DNA from: Oscillospiraceae bacterium
GTDB taxonomy: Bacteria > Bacillota > Clostridia > Oscillospirales > Oscillospiraceae
Reading direction: 5' to 3'
Assembly (NCBI GenBank): GCA_902778285.1
Contig: CACYXC010000020.1
Coordinates: 1 to 50,753 of the forward strand
DNA length: 50,753 bases
Positions 29,012 to 40,451 of the stretch are shown here, in pieces. Made by a program: the position numbers and the translations under genes. The notes beneath the pieces are model-generated. The model saw nothing but the letters and a program-made list of their open reading frames with translations, was not told the origin of the DNA and did not search any database. Each line of letters begins with the position of its first letter. The stretch's first letter is position 1.

Positions 29012-32000
29012 ATGGATCAGGACTTCTTCAGGGATATAGAGGCCTCGACGTTGAGCGTGGACGATATCCTGCGGGAGTTTTACGCGCAGGAGGAAACGGC
29101 TGAGCCGCCCCGCCCCGCACGGCGCGAGAGCCGCCCGGCGAGCGGGCCGCGGCAGGCGCCGCCGGCGGAACGGCCGCCCGTCCGCGAGACGGAGGACCCG
29201 CGGCCCTCCCCCACGAAAGACCGCGCGCCGAGCGCGGAAACGGAGAATCCTATGGAATACGAATCGGAAAAGGAACACAGCGGCGCGGCCGAAGGGCCAG
29301 GCGACCGGGAGCTTTTCGATCTGCTCGGCGGTCTCTTCCGCCGGGACGGCGACAGCGATGGTGAGATCCGCCCTGCCGGCGGAGATGCGGACAGCACGCC
29401 GGCGGAGACGGAGATCCCGGAGCCGCCGACGCCGCGGGACCCGTCCTCCGGCGGGCCTTCCCTGGAGGAGATCCTGCGCGAGTACGGCATCGGCGCCGCG
29501 GAAGAGCCCGAGAGCGAGCCTTCATCCGCGCAGCCGGAGGAGCCGCAGTTCTTCATGCCGAAGAAGCCGGAGCCTCGCGAGGAGGACAGAGCCAGCGCCG
29601 CGGAGTACGCGGCCTTCGCCGCCGGCGGCGCCTTGTCCCGCGGGGAGAAGAGCGGCTCCGTGTCCTCGATGGCCGACGAGGCGCTGCGCTATATGAGCTC
29701 GCTGAGCGCCGAGGATCTCGACCGGCTTGCCTCCGAACCCGTCCGCAAGCCCGTTTCGTCCAGAAAGGACGTCGGCGCGGAGCATTTCAACCTGAGCGGC
29801 AGGCAGGACAAGATGGTATTCGGCGACAGGGAGCTCGATCTGAGCCCGGACGACGACTATGTGCCGCCCGCCCAGAACGCGGAGCCCATCTATCACTGGA
29901 CCGCCGGGGAGGAGGGGCTGGCCGAGGCGCCGGTGGAGAAGCCCAATCTGCTGCAGCGCATCAAGAGCTTCGGCGGCGGTCTCCGCAGGGACAGCCGGCG
30001 GCCGCTCAGGATGCCGGAGAAAACCGGCGCGGAGGAAGCGGCCGACGAAAGCGGCGAGGACGCTCCGTCCGAGGCCGCCGACGTGCAGGCCGAAGCAGAC
30101 GCCGCCTCCGAAGACACGCGGATTTTCGACATACACGAGCGCGGGGCGTCAAACGGAGCGGCCGCAAAGCGGCCCGCCCCCGGCGACGACGCCTTCAACA
30201 TCTCCTTTGACGACAACGATTCCCCCGCCGCGGACTACGCGCCCGTCGGGGACTACGCGCCCGAAGAATACGCCGGGGAAGACAGCCCCGCAGAGGAAGC
30301 CGAAATGCCCGCGGAGCCGACCGGGGACGCCGAAGAAGAGCCCGCGGCGCTCGACGGGGCCGCCGGGAAAGCGCCGGGAAAGCGCCGGAAGCGGAAGGAG
30401 CCGCCTCCCCTCGAGGGGGAGGTCCCGCTGGACGAAAACGGCGAATTTCCCAGCTTTACCCAGTATGTGGCCGGCCTGATCACCGGAACGCTCTTCCGCC
30501 TGCGCGGCGCGCCCGGCGAGCCCGGCTCGCTCACCATGGACACCGACGGCGAGGAGCTCGGCCCGGAGCTTACGCCGCTCGACGCCTCCCATTATTACGG
30601 CTCCTTCGTCCCCTCGCTGCGCCTGCGTTTCCGCATCGGCCTCGTGCTGCTGGCGATCCTGGCCTGGATCAGCCTCGGGCTGCCGGTCTCCGGCATGCTG
30701 CGCACCGCGCGCGTTGCCGCGGGGATGTGCCTTGCGCTGCAGCTGACCGTCATGCTGCTGAGTCTGGACGTGATCGCCAACGCCGCGGTCAATCTCGTGC
30801 GGCTGCGCTTCGGGGCGGATTCGCTGGCGGTGCTCTGCTGCGTGCTGACGAGCTTTGACGCGCTGGCTGTGGCGCTGGACGCCTTCGGCTCGCCGCACAT
30901 GCCGCTCTGCCTGCTCTCGAGCCTGTCGCTCATGGGCGTGCTGTATTCGTCCTGCGTGTCTGCGCGCGGCCTGCGCAAGGCCCTGCGCGTGCCGTCCATC
31001 GCCAAGCACAGCAGCAGCGTGAGCGGCGAGATGGCGGCCAAAGGCAAGGGCCTGACCCTGCTCAAGACCGAGCGCCCCATCACCGGCTTCGTCCGCCGGA
31101 TGGAGGAAGCTGCCCCCGACGAGACCGTCTTCCTGCGCGTATCTCCCGCTCTGCTGCTGCTGTGCCTGCTGCTGGCGGCGATCGTCGCCGGTGCCCGGCA
31201 CGCGGGCGGCGACTTCCTGTACATCTTCACCGCGCTGCTCACGCCCGCGGTCCCGATCGCCTCGCTGCTCTGCTTTGCGCTCCCCTTCTTTGTCGGCTCC
31301 AACCGCATCTTCTACAGCGGCGCCGCCGTTGCCGGCTGGTCCGGCCTGCGCGACGTGGGCCGCAGCCAGAACCTGATCATCACCGACCGGGATCTCTTCC
31401 CGGAGGGCAGCGTGGAGATTGACAAGATCCGCATCTTTGCCGACGCGGAGCCCGAAAGGATCCTCTCCTATGCCGGGACCATGATCCTGGCCTCCGGCTC
31501 CGGTCTCGCCCCCTGCTTTGCGGAGCTCATGAACCGCAACGGCGGCACGATCCGCCATGCGGACCACTTCGAGCTGCTGCCCGGCGGCGGCATGAAGGCC
31601 ATCATCGACGGCAGCACGATCCTCTGCGGCGGCACGGAGCTGATGCGGCTGATGAACGTGCGCGTCCCCTTCCGCCTCGTGGACAGCACGACGGTGCTGC
31701 TGGCGGTCGACGGCGTGCTGTACGGCATCTTCAACATGAAGTATACCGGCCAGCCGCAGGTGCGCAGGGCGCTGCAGGGCCTTATCCGCTCCAGCCGCCA
31801 TCCGGTCTTCGCCATCCGGGATTTCAACGTCAATCCCGAGATGCTGCATGAGATCTTCGACATCGCCACCGACGGCTACGATTTCCCGCCCTATCTGGAG
31901 CGCTTCAAGATCTCCGAGCCGCCCGAGGGCTCCGAAGCCCCCGTCGCCGCGGTCATCTGCAAGGAGGGTCTCGGCTCCCTGTCCCAGATGGCCGACACCG

Positions 32001-32185
32001 GGCGCGGCATGTATCTGGCTACGCGCTTCAACCTGATCGTGACCCTGATCGCGGCGGTGGTCGGCGTCTTTGCGGTGTTCATCCGTTTTATGAACCTCGG
32101 CAGCGTGGGCATCGGCTTCCTGCTGCTGTTCGCGATCGTCTGGGCCCTGCCCGTGGCGGCCGCGAGCCTGGCTTTGAAATTCTGA
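29012..32185 (+). CDS. Large membrane protein with disordered N-terminus and P-type-ATPase-like C-terminus
   Basis: 1057 residues. About residues 1-490 are low-complexity, rich in Glu, Asp, Pro, Ala and Gly, and likely disordered and cytosolic. Several short SLEEILREYG-like motifs may be docking sites. From about 540 there are membrane pairs (540-600, 620-680, 705-770 and a final pair at 1008-1057). Their spacing around a cytoplasmic domain recalls P-type ATPases. The position where DKTGT would be expected reads TDRDLFPEG, and no GDGxND motif is present, so it should not hydrolyse ATP by that mechanism. The gene follows rlmB by 33 bases. Function unknown. Confidence 0.7.
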   Translation: MDQDFFRDIEASTLSVDDILREFYAQEETAEPPRPARRESRPASGPRQAPPAERPPVRETEDPRPSPTKDRAPSAETENPMEYESEKEHSGAAEGPGDRELFDLLGGLFRRDGDSDGEIRPAGGDADSTPAETEIPEPPTPRDPSSGGPSLEEILREYGIGAAEEPESEPSSAQPEEPQFFMPKKPEPREEDRASAAEYAAFAAGGALSRGEKSGSVSSMADEALRYMSSLSAEDLDRLASEPVRKPVSSRKDVGAEHFNLSGRQDKMVFGDRELDLSPDDDYVPPAQNAEPIYHWTAGEEGLAEAPVEKPNLLQRIKSFGGGLRRDSRRPLRMPEKTGAEEAADESGEDAPSEAADVQAEADAASEDTRIFDIHERGASNGAAAKRPAPGDDAFNISFDDNDSPAADYAPVGDYAPEEYAGEDSPAEEAEMPAEPTGDAEEEPAALDGAAGKAPGKRRKRKEPPPLEGEVPLDENGEFPSFTQYVAGLITGTLFRLRGAPGEPGSLTMDTDGEELGPELTPLDASHYYGSFVPSLRLRFRIGLVLLAILAWISLGLPVSGMLRTARVAAGMCLALQLTVMLLSLDVIANAAVNLVRLRFGADSLAVLCCVLTSFDALAVALDAFGSPHMPLCLLSSLSLMGVLYSSCVSARGLRKALRVPSIAKHSSSVSGEMAAKGKGLTLLKTERPITGFVRRMEEAAPDETVFLRVSPALLLLCLLLAAIVAGARHAGGDFLYIFTALLTPAVPIASLLCFALPFFVGSNRIFYSGAAVAGWSGLRDVGRSQNLIITDRDLFPEGSVEIDKIRIFADAEPERILSYAGTMILASGSGLAPCFAELMNRNGGTIRHADHFELLPGGGMKAIIDGSTILCGGTELMRLMNVRVPFRLVDSTTVLLAVDGVLYGIFNMKYTGQPQVRRALQGLIRSSRHPVFAIRDFNVNPEMLHEIFDIATDGYDFPPYLERFKISEPPEGSEAPVAAVICKEGLGSLSQMADTGRGMYLATRFNLIVTLIAAVVGVFAVFIRFMNLGSVGIGFLLLFAIVWALPVAAASLALKF

Positions 32186-32201
32186 TCTGCAGACAAACAG
32201 G

Positions 32202-32395
32202 GACAGCGCCTGAGCGAAGTGCTCAGGCGCTGTCAGACTGTAGACAAACCTATACAGAGCAAGTCGGACTTGCATGGGGAGAGCGCGAGAGGGGATTGGG
32301 TATTCCCTCTCGCGTTTGATATTCTCAAAAATTCTCAAGGTGTCGACACTTTGTCGACACCTTGACAGCGCCTGAGCGAAGTGCTCAGGCGCTGT
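32202..32395 (-). repeat. Terminator-flanked hairpin element, family C, copy 3 (inverted)
   Basis: The 32-base hairpin GACAGCGCCTGAGC..GCTCAGGCGCTGT is present identically at 32202-32233 and 32364-32395. The 130-bp core between them, read on the minus strand, has CAAGGTGTCGAC / GTCGACACCTTG, a shortened AT-rich segment, CGCGAGAGGG / CCCCTCTCGCG, CCCCATGC and the end TTTGTCTACAGTCTG. It lies between two convergent genes. Confidence 0.9.
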
Positions 32396-32413
32396 TGTTC
32401 TTATTCTTATTTC

Positions 32414-33973
32414 TCAGTCGCCGATCATGGACAGGGCCGCGGCGTACCAGTACTTGCCGCGCCGCACGAAGACCATCTGCTCGGCGTTGGCCTCCGAGGA
32501 GCTCACTTCCTCCACCCAGGTGGAAGAGGTCTTGTCCAGCACGAATTCCACCGTGCAGGTGAAGCAGCTGTCCCCGATCCGATGGAGGTTGTCATAGCGC
32601 AGCTCCTGATTCTCCACGGTGCTGCGTGCGGCCCACTGCATGGTCGCGTTGGACTGCGCGATGTAGACCTGCAGCTGGGTGCCGCCGAGCGTGGCGTTGA
32701 GGAGCTTGTAGTAGATGCTGCCGTCGAAGGGCTTGGTGGTATAGTCCACGTAGGAGTTAAAGTAGCTCTCGGCCAGCTCCTGCAGATGATCGAGCTCCTT
32801 CTGTTCTTCCTCGTCCGCGGCGGCATCCGCCGGATAGAAGAAGTTGTATACCTTCTCATCGCTCATGATCGGCCGCAGCTCCTCGCCGTTTTTGGCATAG
32901 GCCTTGACCTCCGGCTCGGAATAGAGGCCGGTAAAGCGATAGGTGTTGGTCTTATAGGCTTCCTCGCCGGTATAGTTCTCCAGGCCCTCGAGCAGGCCGT
33001 AGGAGCTCTCACTCACGTCCTTTTTCTTCAGCTCCGCGCCGCCGACCGTGACGCGGATATCCTCCGGCGCGCGGATCGTCAGGCTGTTCGTGCCCTGTGT
33101 GGCCGCATGGTAGCGCAGCATCCTGCCGCTCTTCTCCGCCGCGAGCTCCCTCCCGTCGGCGCTGATGTGGATCTCCCCGTACACGGGGCCGACGCGATAG
33201 GCGAGCATCGTCGGCACCTCGTCCATGCGCGACTCGATATCCGTCAGATCCTCGATCTCGACCGGCTTGTCCGTCAGATAGGCCGGAGAGACCGGAATGT
33301 CGTTGATGCAGACCTCCTGTGCGGCGAGCGCCGTGATCTCCACCGTGGCGGAGCGCAGCGTTTTGGTGATGTCGCCGCTGCTGATGCGGCCGAGCTTCCA
33401 GTCGTGCCGCCCGAAGGGCAGCCTGCGTCCCCCCGGCACCAGCTCCACCGTACACAGGTTGGAGGGGCCGGAGCGCACGACGAAGACCGCGTGCTCGCTG
33501 TCCGTCGCCTTCTTTTCGCTGCGGTAGCTCAGGGGCTGGTCGGTGGTGAGGGAGGCGCGGTAATCGGCGTAGAGCGCCTGCGCATCCTCAAACTCGCTCA
33601 GTTCGAAGTCCAGATTCTTCTCCGCCTTGTCCAGCCAGTCCTCCGCGTCCATCAGGTCCATCATCTCGTCCATCAGCGTCTCGGGACGGGTGACTTCATA
33701 GATGTTCAGAAACTGGTACAGCACCGCGCAGCCGATCAGGCCGAGCGCCAGCAGCACCGCCGCCCAACAGGTCAGAAACAGGGGCCAGATCCTCCTGCCC
33801 TTCTTTGTCTCCGGCGCGGCGGCCGGTTTTTCGGCGGCGGAAGCGTTATTGTCCGGCGCGGGGGCCGGGTTCTCCGATGCGGGAGCCGCGTTTTCCGCTT
33901 CGGTGACTGTTCCCTCCGGCGCGGCGTTCGTCTCCTCCGTGCCCGGATTCGTGATCTTCTCTTCCTCAGCCAT
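32414..33973 (-). CDS. Single-pass membrane protein with large extracellular region, function unknown
   Basis: 519 residues. A charged, Ala/Glu/Pro-rich cytosolic N-terminus (about 1-55), one membrane segment (about 62-84) and a large beta-rich outer part follow. Segments RVTVGGAELKKKDVSES and EVCINDIPVSP look like repeated small beta domains. The C-terminal region FDGSIYYKLLNATLGG resembles NTF2-like folds of clostridial membrane proteins. The ATG at 33973 after GAAGGTG is preferred over the GTG at 33982. The start overlaps the end of the upstream glycosidase-like gene by eight bases, so they are coupled. Confidence 0.72.
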   Translation of the reverse strand: MAEEEKITNPGTEETNAAPEGTVTEAENAAPASENPAPAPDNNASAAEKPAAAPETKKGRRIWPLFLTCWAAVLLALGLIGCAVLYQFLNIYEVTRPETLMDEMMDLMDAEDWLDKAEKNLDFELSEFEDAQALYADYRASLTTDQPLSYRSEKKATDSEHAVFVVRSGPSNLCTVELVPGGRRLPFGRHDWKLGRISSGDITKTLRSATVEITALAAQEVCINDIPVSPAYLTDKPVEIEDLTDIESRMDEVPTMLAYRVGPVYGEIHISADGRELAAEKSGRMLRYHAATQGTNSLTIRAPEDIRVTVGGAELKKKDVSESSYGLLEGLENYTGEEAYKTNTYRFTGLYSEPEVKAYAKNGEELRPIMSDEKVYNFFYPADAAADEEEQKELDHLQELAESYFNSYVDYTTKPFDGSIYYKLLNATLGGTQLQVYIAQSNATMQWAARSTVENQELRYDNLHRIGDSCFTCTVEFVLDKTSSTWVEEVSSSEANAEQMVFVRRGKYWYAAALSMIGD

Positions 33974-35012
33974 CCACGTCACCTTCTTCCATCAGCAGGA
34001 ATGCCGTCGGGATCCTGCGCGGTCCCACGACGGACGCGCAGTTGTTGATGATCTCCCCGTCATAGACCATGACGGTGGAGGAGCCGCCGTCCAGATTGCC
34101 GGCGTTGACCGCGCCGTACTCCAGCATGATGTCGACCAGATCCTTCATCGTGGCGCCGAGGGTGCTGATGCTGCGCCCGTCGAGCACCAGCAGCAGCAGC
34201 GCGCCGTCCTCGCGCTGGCCGATGGCCGTACGCGGATTGACGCCGCCGCCGAGATTCTGGCGCTGCACCTCACCGTTGACGATCAGCGCGGAGGCGAGCC
34301 CGTCGTGCGTCTCAAAGCTGACACCCCAGCGGATGCCCGCGTCGAGCGCGGCCTGCACGGTCATGAAGCCCACGTGCAGGATGCCGTCGTTATCGAGGCC
34401 CACCACGTGAAAGCCGCCGACGTGACCCGCGCCCCAGGTGACCTCGCCGTTGTCGATGACCAGGCCCTGCGGCGTGCTGCCGTTGCCGTGGCCGCCCTCG
34501 TCGTTGAAGCCGCCGGCGTTGATGCCCGCGATGGCGCCGTAGCGCTCCACCATGTCGGTCAGTTCCCATCCGGCCTCTCTTCCGAAATTATCGGAGGTGC
34601 CCAGGATGACCCGCTTGGGATTGTCGACGATCAGCAGCTTGCCCTTGCAGGTGCCCTCGGAGATGTCCAGGATCTCATAGCCCGGGTCGCCCTCCTCCGC
34701 GCTCTCCACGTCCTCGGACAGGTGGATGAGGGAGGTGTTGACCGCTTTGGTCTCCTCCGCAGGGCTGCTGACGGCTTTATACTGCTCCAGCTCCTCTTCG
34801 CTCAGGAAGATGCCGGCCACCCAGCGGATCGCGCTGGTCTCGCGGACCGAGCGGGTAAAGATCTCCGTCGCCGTGGGAGAGGGGCCCTTTTCCAGCACCC
34901 AGACAACGCCCAGCAGCACCAGCGCGATGCTGACGACCGTCACCAGCAGGAACGCAAAAAACCTGCCGATGAATTTCGCCAGACCGCTTTTCTTTTTCTT
35001 CTCAGTTTCCAT
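33966..35012 (-). CDS. Phosphodiester glycosidase (NAGPA) family membrane protein
   Basis: 348 residues with one N-terminal membrane anchor (about 18-40) and an extracellular NAGPA/DUF2233 domain. Conserved segments are AIAGINAGGF, VNPRTAIGQREDG and AGNLDGGSSTVMVYDG, all in the expected order. Characterised relatives cleave phosphodiester-linked N-acetylglucosamine, and bacterial members act in exopolysaccharide or wall turnover. The following gene overlaps it. The ATG at 35012 follows GGGAGACC. Confidence 0.88.
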   Translation of the reverse strand: METEKKKKSGLAKFIGRFFAFLLVTVVSIALVLLGVVWVLEKGPSPTATEIFTRSVRETSAIRWVAGIFLSEEELEQYKAVSSPAEETKAVNTSLIHLSEDVESAEEGDPGYEILDISEGTCKGKLLIVDNPKRVILGTSDNFGREAGWELTDMVERYGAIAGINAGGFNDEGGHGNGSTPQGLVIDNGEVTWGAGHVGGFHVVGLDNDGILHVGFMTVQAALDAGIRWGVSFETHDGLASALIVNGEVQRQNLGGGVNPRTAIGQREDGALLLLVLDGRSISTLGATMKDLVDIMLEYGAVNAGNLDGGSSTVMVYDGEIINNCASVVGPRRIPTAFLLMEEGDVDG

Positions 35013-35109
35013 ACAGGTCTCCCAAGAAAGCTCTTGATATTTCGTAACTAAGTAAATGTATCATTCCCGCCCCCGCTTGTCAAGAATCGAGCGGCTTTGA
35101 CGGGCGTAA

Positions 35110-35144
35110 AACAGGGAGAACGGCGCTGCGCCGTTCTCCCTGTT
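35110..35144 (-). terminator. Terminator of the two-component operon
   Basis: AACAGGGAGAACGGCG, three-base loop, CGCCGTTCTCCCTGTT: a 16-bp stem, followed by TTTTACG on the minus strand, 17 bases after the kinase stop. Confidence 0.85.
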
Positions 35145-35161
35145 ATTCTTACGCTTTTTCC

Positions 35162-37273
35162 TTACAGCACCTCGTCGAAGGACAGCGTCACCTTGAACAG
35201 ATCCCCGTCGACGGTGATCTGCATTTCGCCCTTCTGCAGCCGGGCCAGGCTCATCGCGATCGAGAGGCCCAGGCCGCTGCCCTCGGTGCTGCGGGAGGCG
35301 TCGCCGCGCACGAAGCGCTCGGCCAGCTCCTCGCCGCTGGTATTCAGCCGCTCGCGGGAGATGTTGCGGAAGGTGATCTCCGCCTTGCCCGCCTTCTCCG
35401 CGAGATCGACGTAGACCCGCGTGCCCGGCTGGGCGTATTTGACGACGTTGCCCATGAGGTTGTCGAAGATGCGCCACATGTGCCGCCCGTCGCCCATGAC
35501 GGCCACGGCGTGATCGGGCTTGCCGCAGACGAGCTCCAGCCCGGCCTTCTCCATGCGCTCGGCGTATTCGCCGGCCGCCTGGTCCAGCAGCACGCCCAGC
35601 TCCAGCCGCTCCCAGTTGACCGTGAGGTTCCCCGTGGACGCTTTGGAGGCGTCCACCAGATCCTCGATCAGTTTTTTCAGCCGGGCGGACTGGCGCGAGA
35701 GCACCTCGACATAGCCCTTCGCGGTCTCGTTGCCCAGCTCCTCCTTCTCCAGCAGGTCCACGTAGCTGACGATGGAGGTCAGGGGGGTCTTGATGTCGTG
35801 GGAGACGTTAGTGATCAGCTCCGTGCGGAAGCGCTCGGATTTCAGACGCTCCTCCACCGCGGCGCTCACGCCGTCGCGGATGGCGTTGAGGTCCTGCGCG
35901 TGCTCTTTAAGCTCGAGGAACATGCCCCTCGTGTCCACCGTCGTATTAAGATCGCCCCGCGCGATCTCATGCGCGGCCAAGCGCAGCTTGCGCAGCTGCC
36001 AGACGAGGTACAGCGCCGCCGGGCAAAGGAAGAAGAGGCGCAGGAAGAAGAGCGGCCAGGCGCTCCCGCCGTCGGTCATGGCGGTGAGCAGGAAATCGAC
36101 GAGCGCCAGTCCGCCGAGGATCGCGGCCCAGCGCCCCATCAGGGGCAGGGCCTTCAGGCCCCGCAGCAGCAGGCTTCCGCCGCCTCTGACAAGGCGGACC
36201 AGCCAGCGCCAGACGCCGGAGATCACATTGTTCTTCCACACCGTGCCGCACTTGACGCGCACGGCCAGGCTCATGCACCACAGCAGGAAGATGAGTCCCG
36301 CGAGCAGCAGCAGCGCGGAGATCGCCGTCACGCCGACCGCGTCGAAGTTCCAACCCGGGCCGAAAATGCCCGAGAACACGATCGCCTCCGCGCCGGCGAT
36401 AAGCAGCGTGAACAGGTCAAAGGGGATGCGGTCGACGAAGCTCTCGCGCGGTCCCTCCTCGCCCTTGTGCCAGCCCGCGGCGGCCAGCAGGAAGAGGAAG
36501 AGCAGGATGCCCAGCAGAAGGCTGACCGCCGCGATCGCGGGCAGGACCGCGCGCAGGCCGTAGGCTTTCTCAAAGAAATGAAGCTCCTCCCAGACCTGAT
36601 CGCCCTCCACGATATCGCGCAGGATGTAGCCGTGCACGCGCCGGGTGTTCTCCTTTACCCAGGCGTTCCTCTCCTCGGGCGTGTCAAACTCACGGATCTC
36701 CCCCGTTCTGTAGTCCTGCGTCAGATAGACGGTCCTGACGGCCGCCTCTGCCGCAGACTTCGGCGCTTCGGTCGGTCTGGGGGTAGGCGTGACCACCGGC
36801 GGATCGTCGGTCGGGGCAGGCATGAACTCTTCATCCTCGGTCATCCGCAGCTCTTCGTCCCCGGCTTCCTCGTGCATGTTTTCGACTGTGCCGTCCGCAT
36901 AGAGGCGGCGCTGCTCGCTCCAGCTGCTGTACTCCGGCGGAAAGGGGATGATCTGATCCCAGAGCGTGTCCTCGCCCTTGTAGTCGGAGTAGAGTTCTTC
37001 GCCGTCCGCGTCGAGGATCACACAGCGGAAGTTGACGGGCCGGGCGCTGCCCTCGCAGGCGTCGTTTTTCCAGTTCTCCAGCGCCGCGGCGCTCATGTCT
37101 GTGCCCAGGCCGGACAGCATCCGGCGCGCTGCGGCGTCGTAGCCCTTGGTATAGGCGCCGCTTTCGTAGAGAGCCAGACTGACCGCGCCGGAGGCCGCGC
37201 ATGTCAGCGCCGCCGCGCACAGCAGGATCACGGCGATCAGCTTCGCCGCAAAGCTTTGTTTGAGTGTTTTCAT
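35162..37273 (-). CDS. Sensor histidine kinase with many membrane segments
   Basis: 703 residues. One N-terminal membrane helix, an extracellular region (about 35-225) ending in a Thr/Pro linker, then about six membrane helices (230-430). The cytosolic part has a HisKA domain with the phospho-acceptor His492 (NVSHDIKTPLTSIVSYV) and an HATPase domain (FDNLMGNVVKYAQPG, GSGLGLSIAMSLA). The ATG at 37273 follows GGAAAGGTG. It is encoded after the response regulator gene, separated by a 166-bp repeat. Signal unknown; helix-rich input regions of this type often sense envelope stress. Confidence 0.9.
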   Translation of the reverse strand: MKTLKQSFAAKLIAVILLCAAALTCAASGAVSLALYESGAYTKGYDAAARRMLSGLGTDMSAAALENWKNDACEGSARPVNFRCVILDADGEELYSDYKGEDTLWDQIIPFPPEYSSWSEQRRLYADGTVENMHEEAGDEELRMTEDEEFMPAPTDDPPVVTPTPRPTEAPKSAAEAAVRTVYLTQDYRTGEIREFDTPEERNAWVKENTRRVHGYILRDIVEGDQVWEELHFFEKAYGLRAVLPAIAAVSLLLGILLFLFLLAAAGWHKGEEGPRESFVDRIPFDLFTLLIAGAEAIVFSGIFGPGWNFDAVGVTAISALLLLAGLIFLLWCMSLAVRVKCGTVWKNNVISGVWRWLVRLVRGGGSLLLRGLKALPLMGRWAAILGGLALVDFLLTAMTDGGSAWPLFFLRLFFLCPAALYLVWQLRKLRLAAHEIARGDLNTTVDTRGMFLELKEHAQDLNAIRDGVSAAVEERLKSERFRTELITNVSHDIKTPLTSIVSYVDLLEKEELGNETAKGYVEVLSRQSARLKKLIEDLVDASKASTGNLTVNWERLELGVLLDQAAGEYAERMEKAGLELVCGKPDHAVAVMGDGRHMWRIFDNLMGNVVKYAQPGTRVYVDLAEKAGKAEITFRNISRERLNTSGEELAERFVRGDASRSTEGSGLGLSIAMSLARLQKGEMQITVDGDLFKVTLSFDEVL

Positions 37274-37290
37274 ACCAATCACCTTTCCTT

Positions 37291-37438
37291 ACAGCCTTCC
37301 CCCTCGGGGGAAGGTGCCCCAGTGCTCACATTGGGGCGGATGAGGGGCGTTCGTTTCCATGAAAGATCGCTTCGGAGCGTTTTCGAGTTCCGTACAAGCC
37401 CTCCGTCCTTCGGGCACCTCCCCTTTCAGGGGAGGCAT
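37291..37438. repeat. Palindromic intergenic repeat, family E
   Basis: Contains successive palindromes CCTTCCCCCTCGGGGGAAGG (from 37295), GCCCCAGTG..CATTGGGGC and, at the right end, CTCCCC..GGGGAG. It lies between the response regulator and the kinase gene. It may lower kinase expression relative to the regulator. The first palindrome type is, from memory, common in Oscillospiraceae. Confidence 0.7.
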
Positions 37439-37439
37439 A

Positions 37440-38126
37440 TTACGCGTCGAACTTATACCCCTGGCCCCAGACCGCCTTGATGTAGCGCGGGGCCGCCGGG
37501 TCGATCTCCAGCTTCTCGCGCAGGTGCCGGATATGCACGGCCACGGTGCTCTCCGCGCCGTAGGGCTCCTCGTTCCAGACGCGGCGGTAGATGGTCTTCG
37601 GCGCGAAGACCTCGCCGGGGCTTGCCATGAGGAGCTTGAGGATCTCGTACTCGCGGGGTGTGAGGGAGACCGGCTCGCCGTCGGCCGTGACCTGCTTGCA
37701 GCGGTCGTCCAGCTCGACGCCGCCGATGCGCAGCACGCTCTCCCGCGCCTGCCCGCCGCCGAGCTGCAGATAGCGCCGCAGCTGGGAACGCACGCGGGCC
37801 AGCATCTCCACGGGGTTGAAGGGCTTGGTGATGTAGTCGTCCGCGCCGACGTTGAGACCCAGCACCTTGTCGGTGTCCTCGCTCTTGGCGGTCAGCAGGA
37901 TCACGGGGACGTTGCTCGTCTCCCGGAGCTTCACCATGGCGCTGATGCCGTCCATCACGGGCATCATGATGTCCATGAGCACCAGGTGCACCTCGTGCTC
38001 ACGGAGCAGCGCCAGCGCCTCCCGTCCGTCAAAGGCGCAGAGCGTCTCGTAGCCCTCGGCCTCCAGATAGATTTTCAGCGCCGCGACGATGTCCTTTTCG
38101 TCGTCACAGATCAGGATCCGGTACAT
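37440..38126 (-). CDS. OmpR/PhoB-family response regulator
   Basis: 228 residues. The receiver domain has acidic residues CDDE (8-10), phospho-acceptor Asp52 (VLMDIMMPVMDG) and Lys in LLTAKSED. The C-terminal winged helix has LTPREYEILKLLM and GAESTVAVHIRHLREKL. Partner of the histidine kinase downstream. A transcription activator or repressor; target genes unknown. Confidence 0.94.
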   Translation of the reverse strand: MYRILICDDEKDIVAALKIYLEAEGYETLCAFDGREALALLREHEVHLVLMDIMMPVMDGISAMVKLRETSNVPVILLTAKSEDTDKVLGLNVGADDYITKPFNPVEMLARVRSQLRRYLQLGGGQARESVLRIGGVELDDRCKQVTADGEPVSLTPREYEILKLLMASPGEVFAPKTIYRRVWNEEPYGAESTVAVHIRHLREKLEIDPAAPRYIKAVWGQGYKFDA

Positions 38127-38221
38127 CGCGTTCTCTCCCTTCTCTTGACAGCATTATACCCTCCAGGTAATTAAGAACCAAGAGGGTATTGGATTAAGAT
38201 TTGATTAAGCAAAAGATAAGG

Positions 38222-38361
38222 AACGGATTGCCACACCAGTGACGTCGGTCACTGGTTCGCAATGACAAACATTACGATTGATGCGGCGTCCATTCTCTGT
38301 TGATAATCTGAAGCCTGTCATTGCGAAGCCAGTGCGCACACTGGCTGTGGCAATCCGTTTC
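38222..38361. repeat. Palindromic intergenic repeat, family A, copy 2
   Basis: Ends ACGGATTGCCACACCAGTG and, inverted, GGCTGTGGCAATCCGT; inner palindromes CCAGTGACGTCGGTCACTGG and CCAGTGCGCACACTGG. Matches 1631-1768 with the arms exchanged. Separates the response regulator from the GIY-YIG gene. Confidence 0.8.
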
Positions 38362-38645
38362 CTACTCCAGCGAATCGTACAGATCCTTCCATTCAGGATT
38401 CATCCGTTCCACCAGCGCGTTTTTCCTTTTCCGGTTCCAGCCCTTGATCTGCTTTTCCCGCTCGATTGCCGCACGCACATCCGTGCAGGCTTCGTAATAA
38501 ACGAGTTTGTGAATATGATAGCGGGCGGTAAAGCTTTTGGGGTCTGTCTGCTGTTTATGCTCATAAACCCGCCGTATGAGATCATTGGTCACCCCGGTAT
38601 AGAGAGCGACATTGCTTTCATTGGCAAGAAGATAGACAAAATACA

Positions 38646-38646
<1 letters not shown>
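38362..38646 (-). CDS. GIY-YIG domain protein (UPF0213/YhbQ type)
   Basis: 94 residues, the whole of a GIY-YIG nuclease domain: YFVYLLANESNVALYTGVTND with the two Tyr motifs, the conserved Arg in DLIRRVYEHK, and Glu in the REKQIKGWNR segment. The start ATG at 38646 overlaps the lepA stop by one base (TGATG). Small stand-alone GIY-YIG proteins of this kind have uncertain function, possibly DNA repair. Confidence 0.88.

Positions 38647-40447
<1,801 letters not shown>

Positions 40448-40451
<4 letters not shown>

Noticed and set aside
30149-32338. A 729-codon open frame on the minus strand
   Set aside because: Mirror of the large membrane protein gene; rich in Gln, His, Arg and Asp, without motifs.
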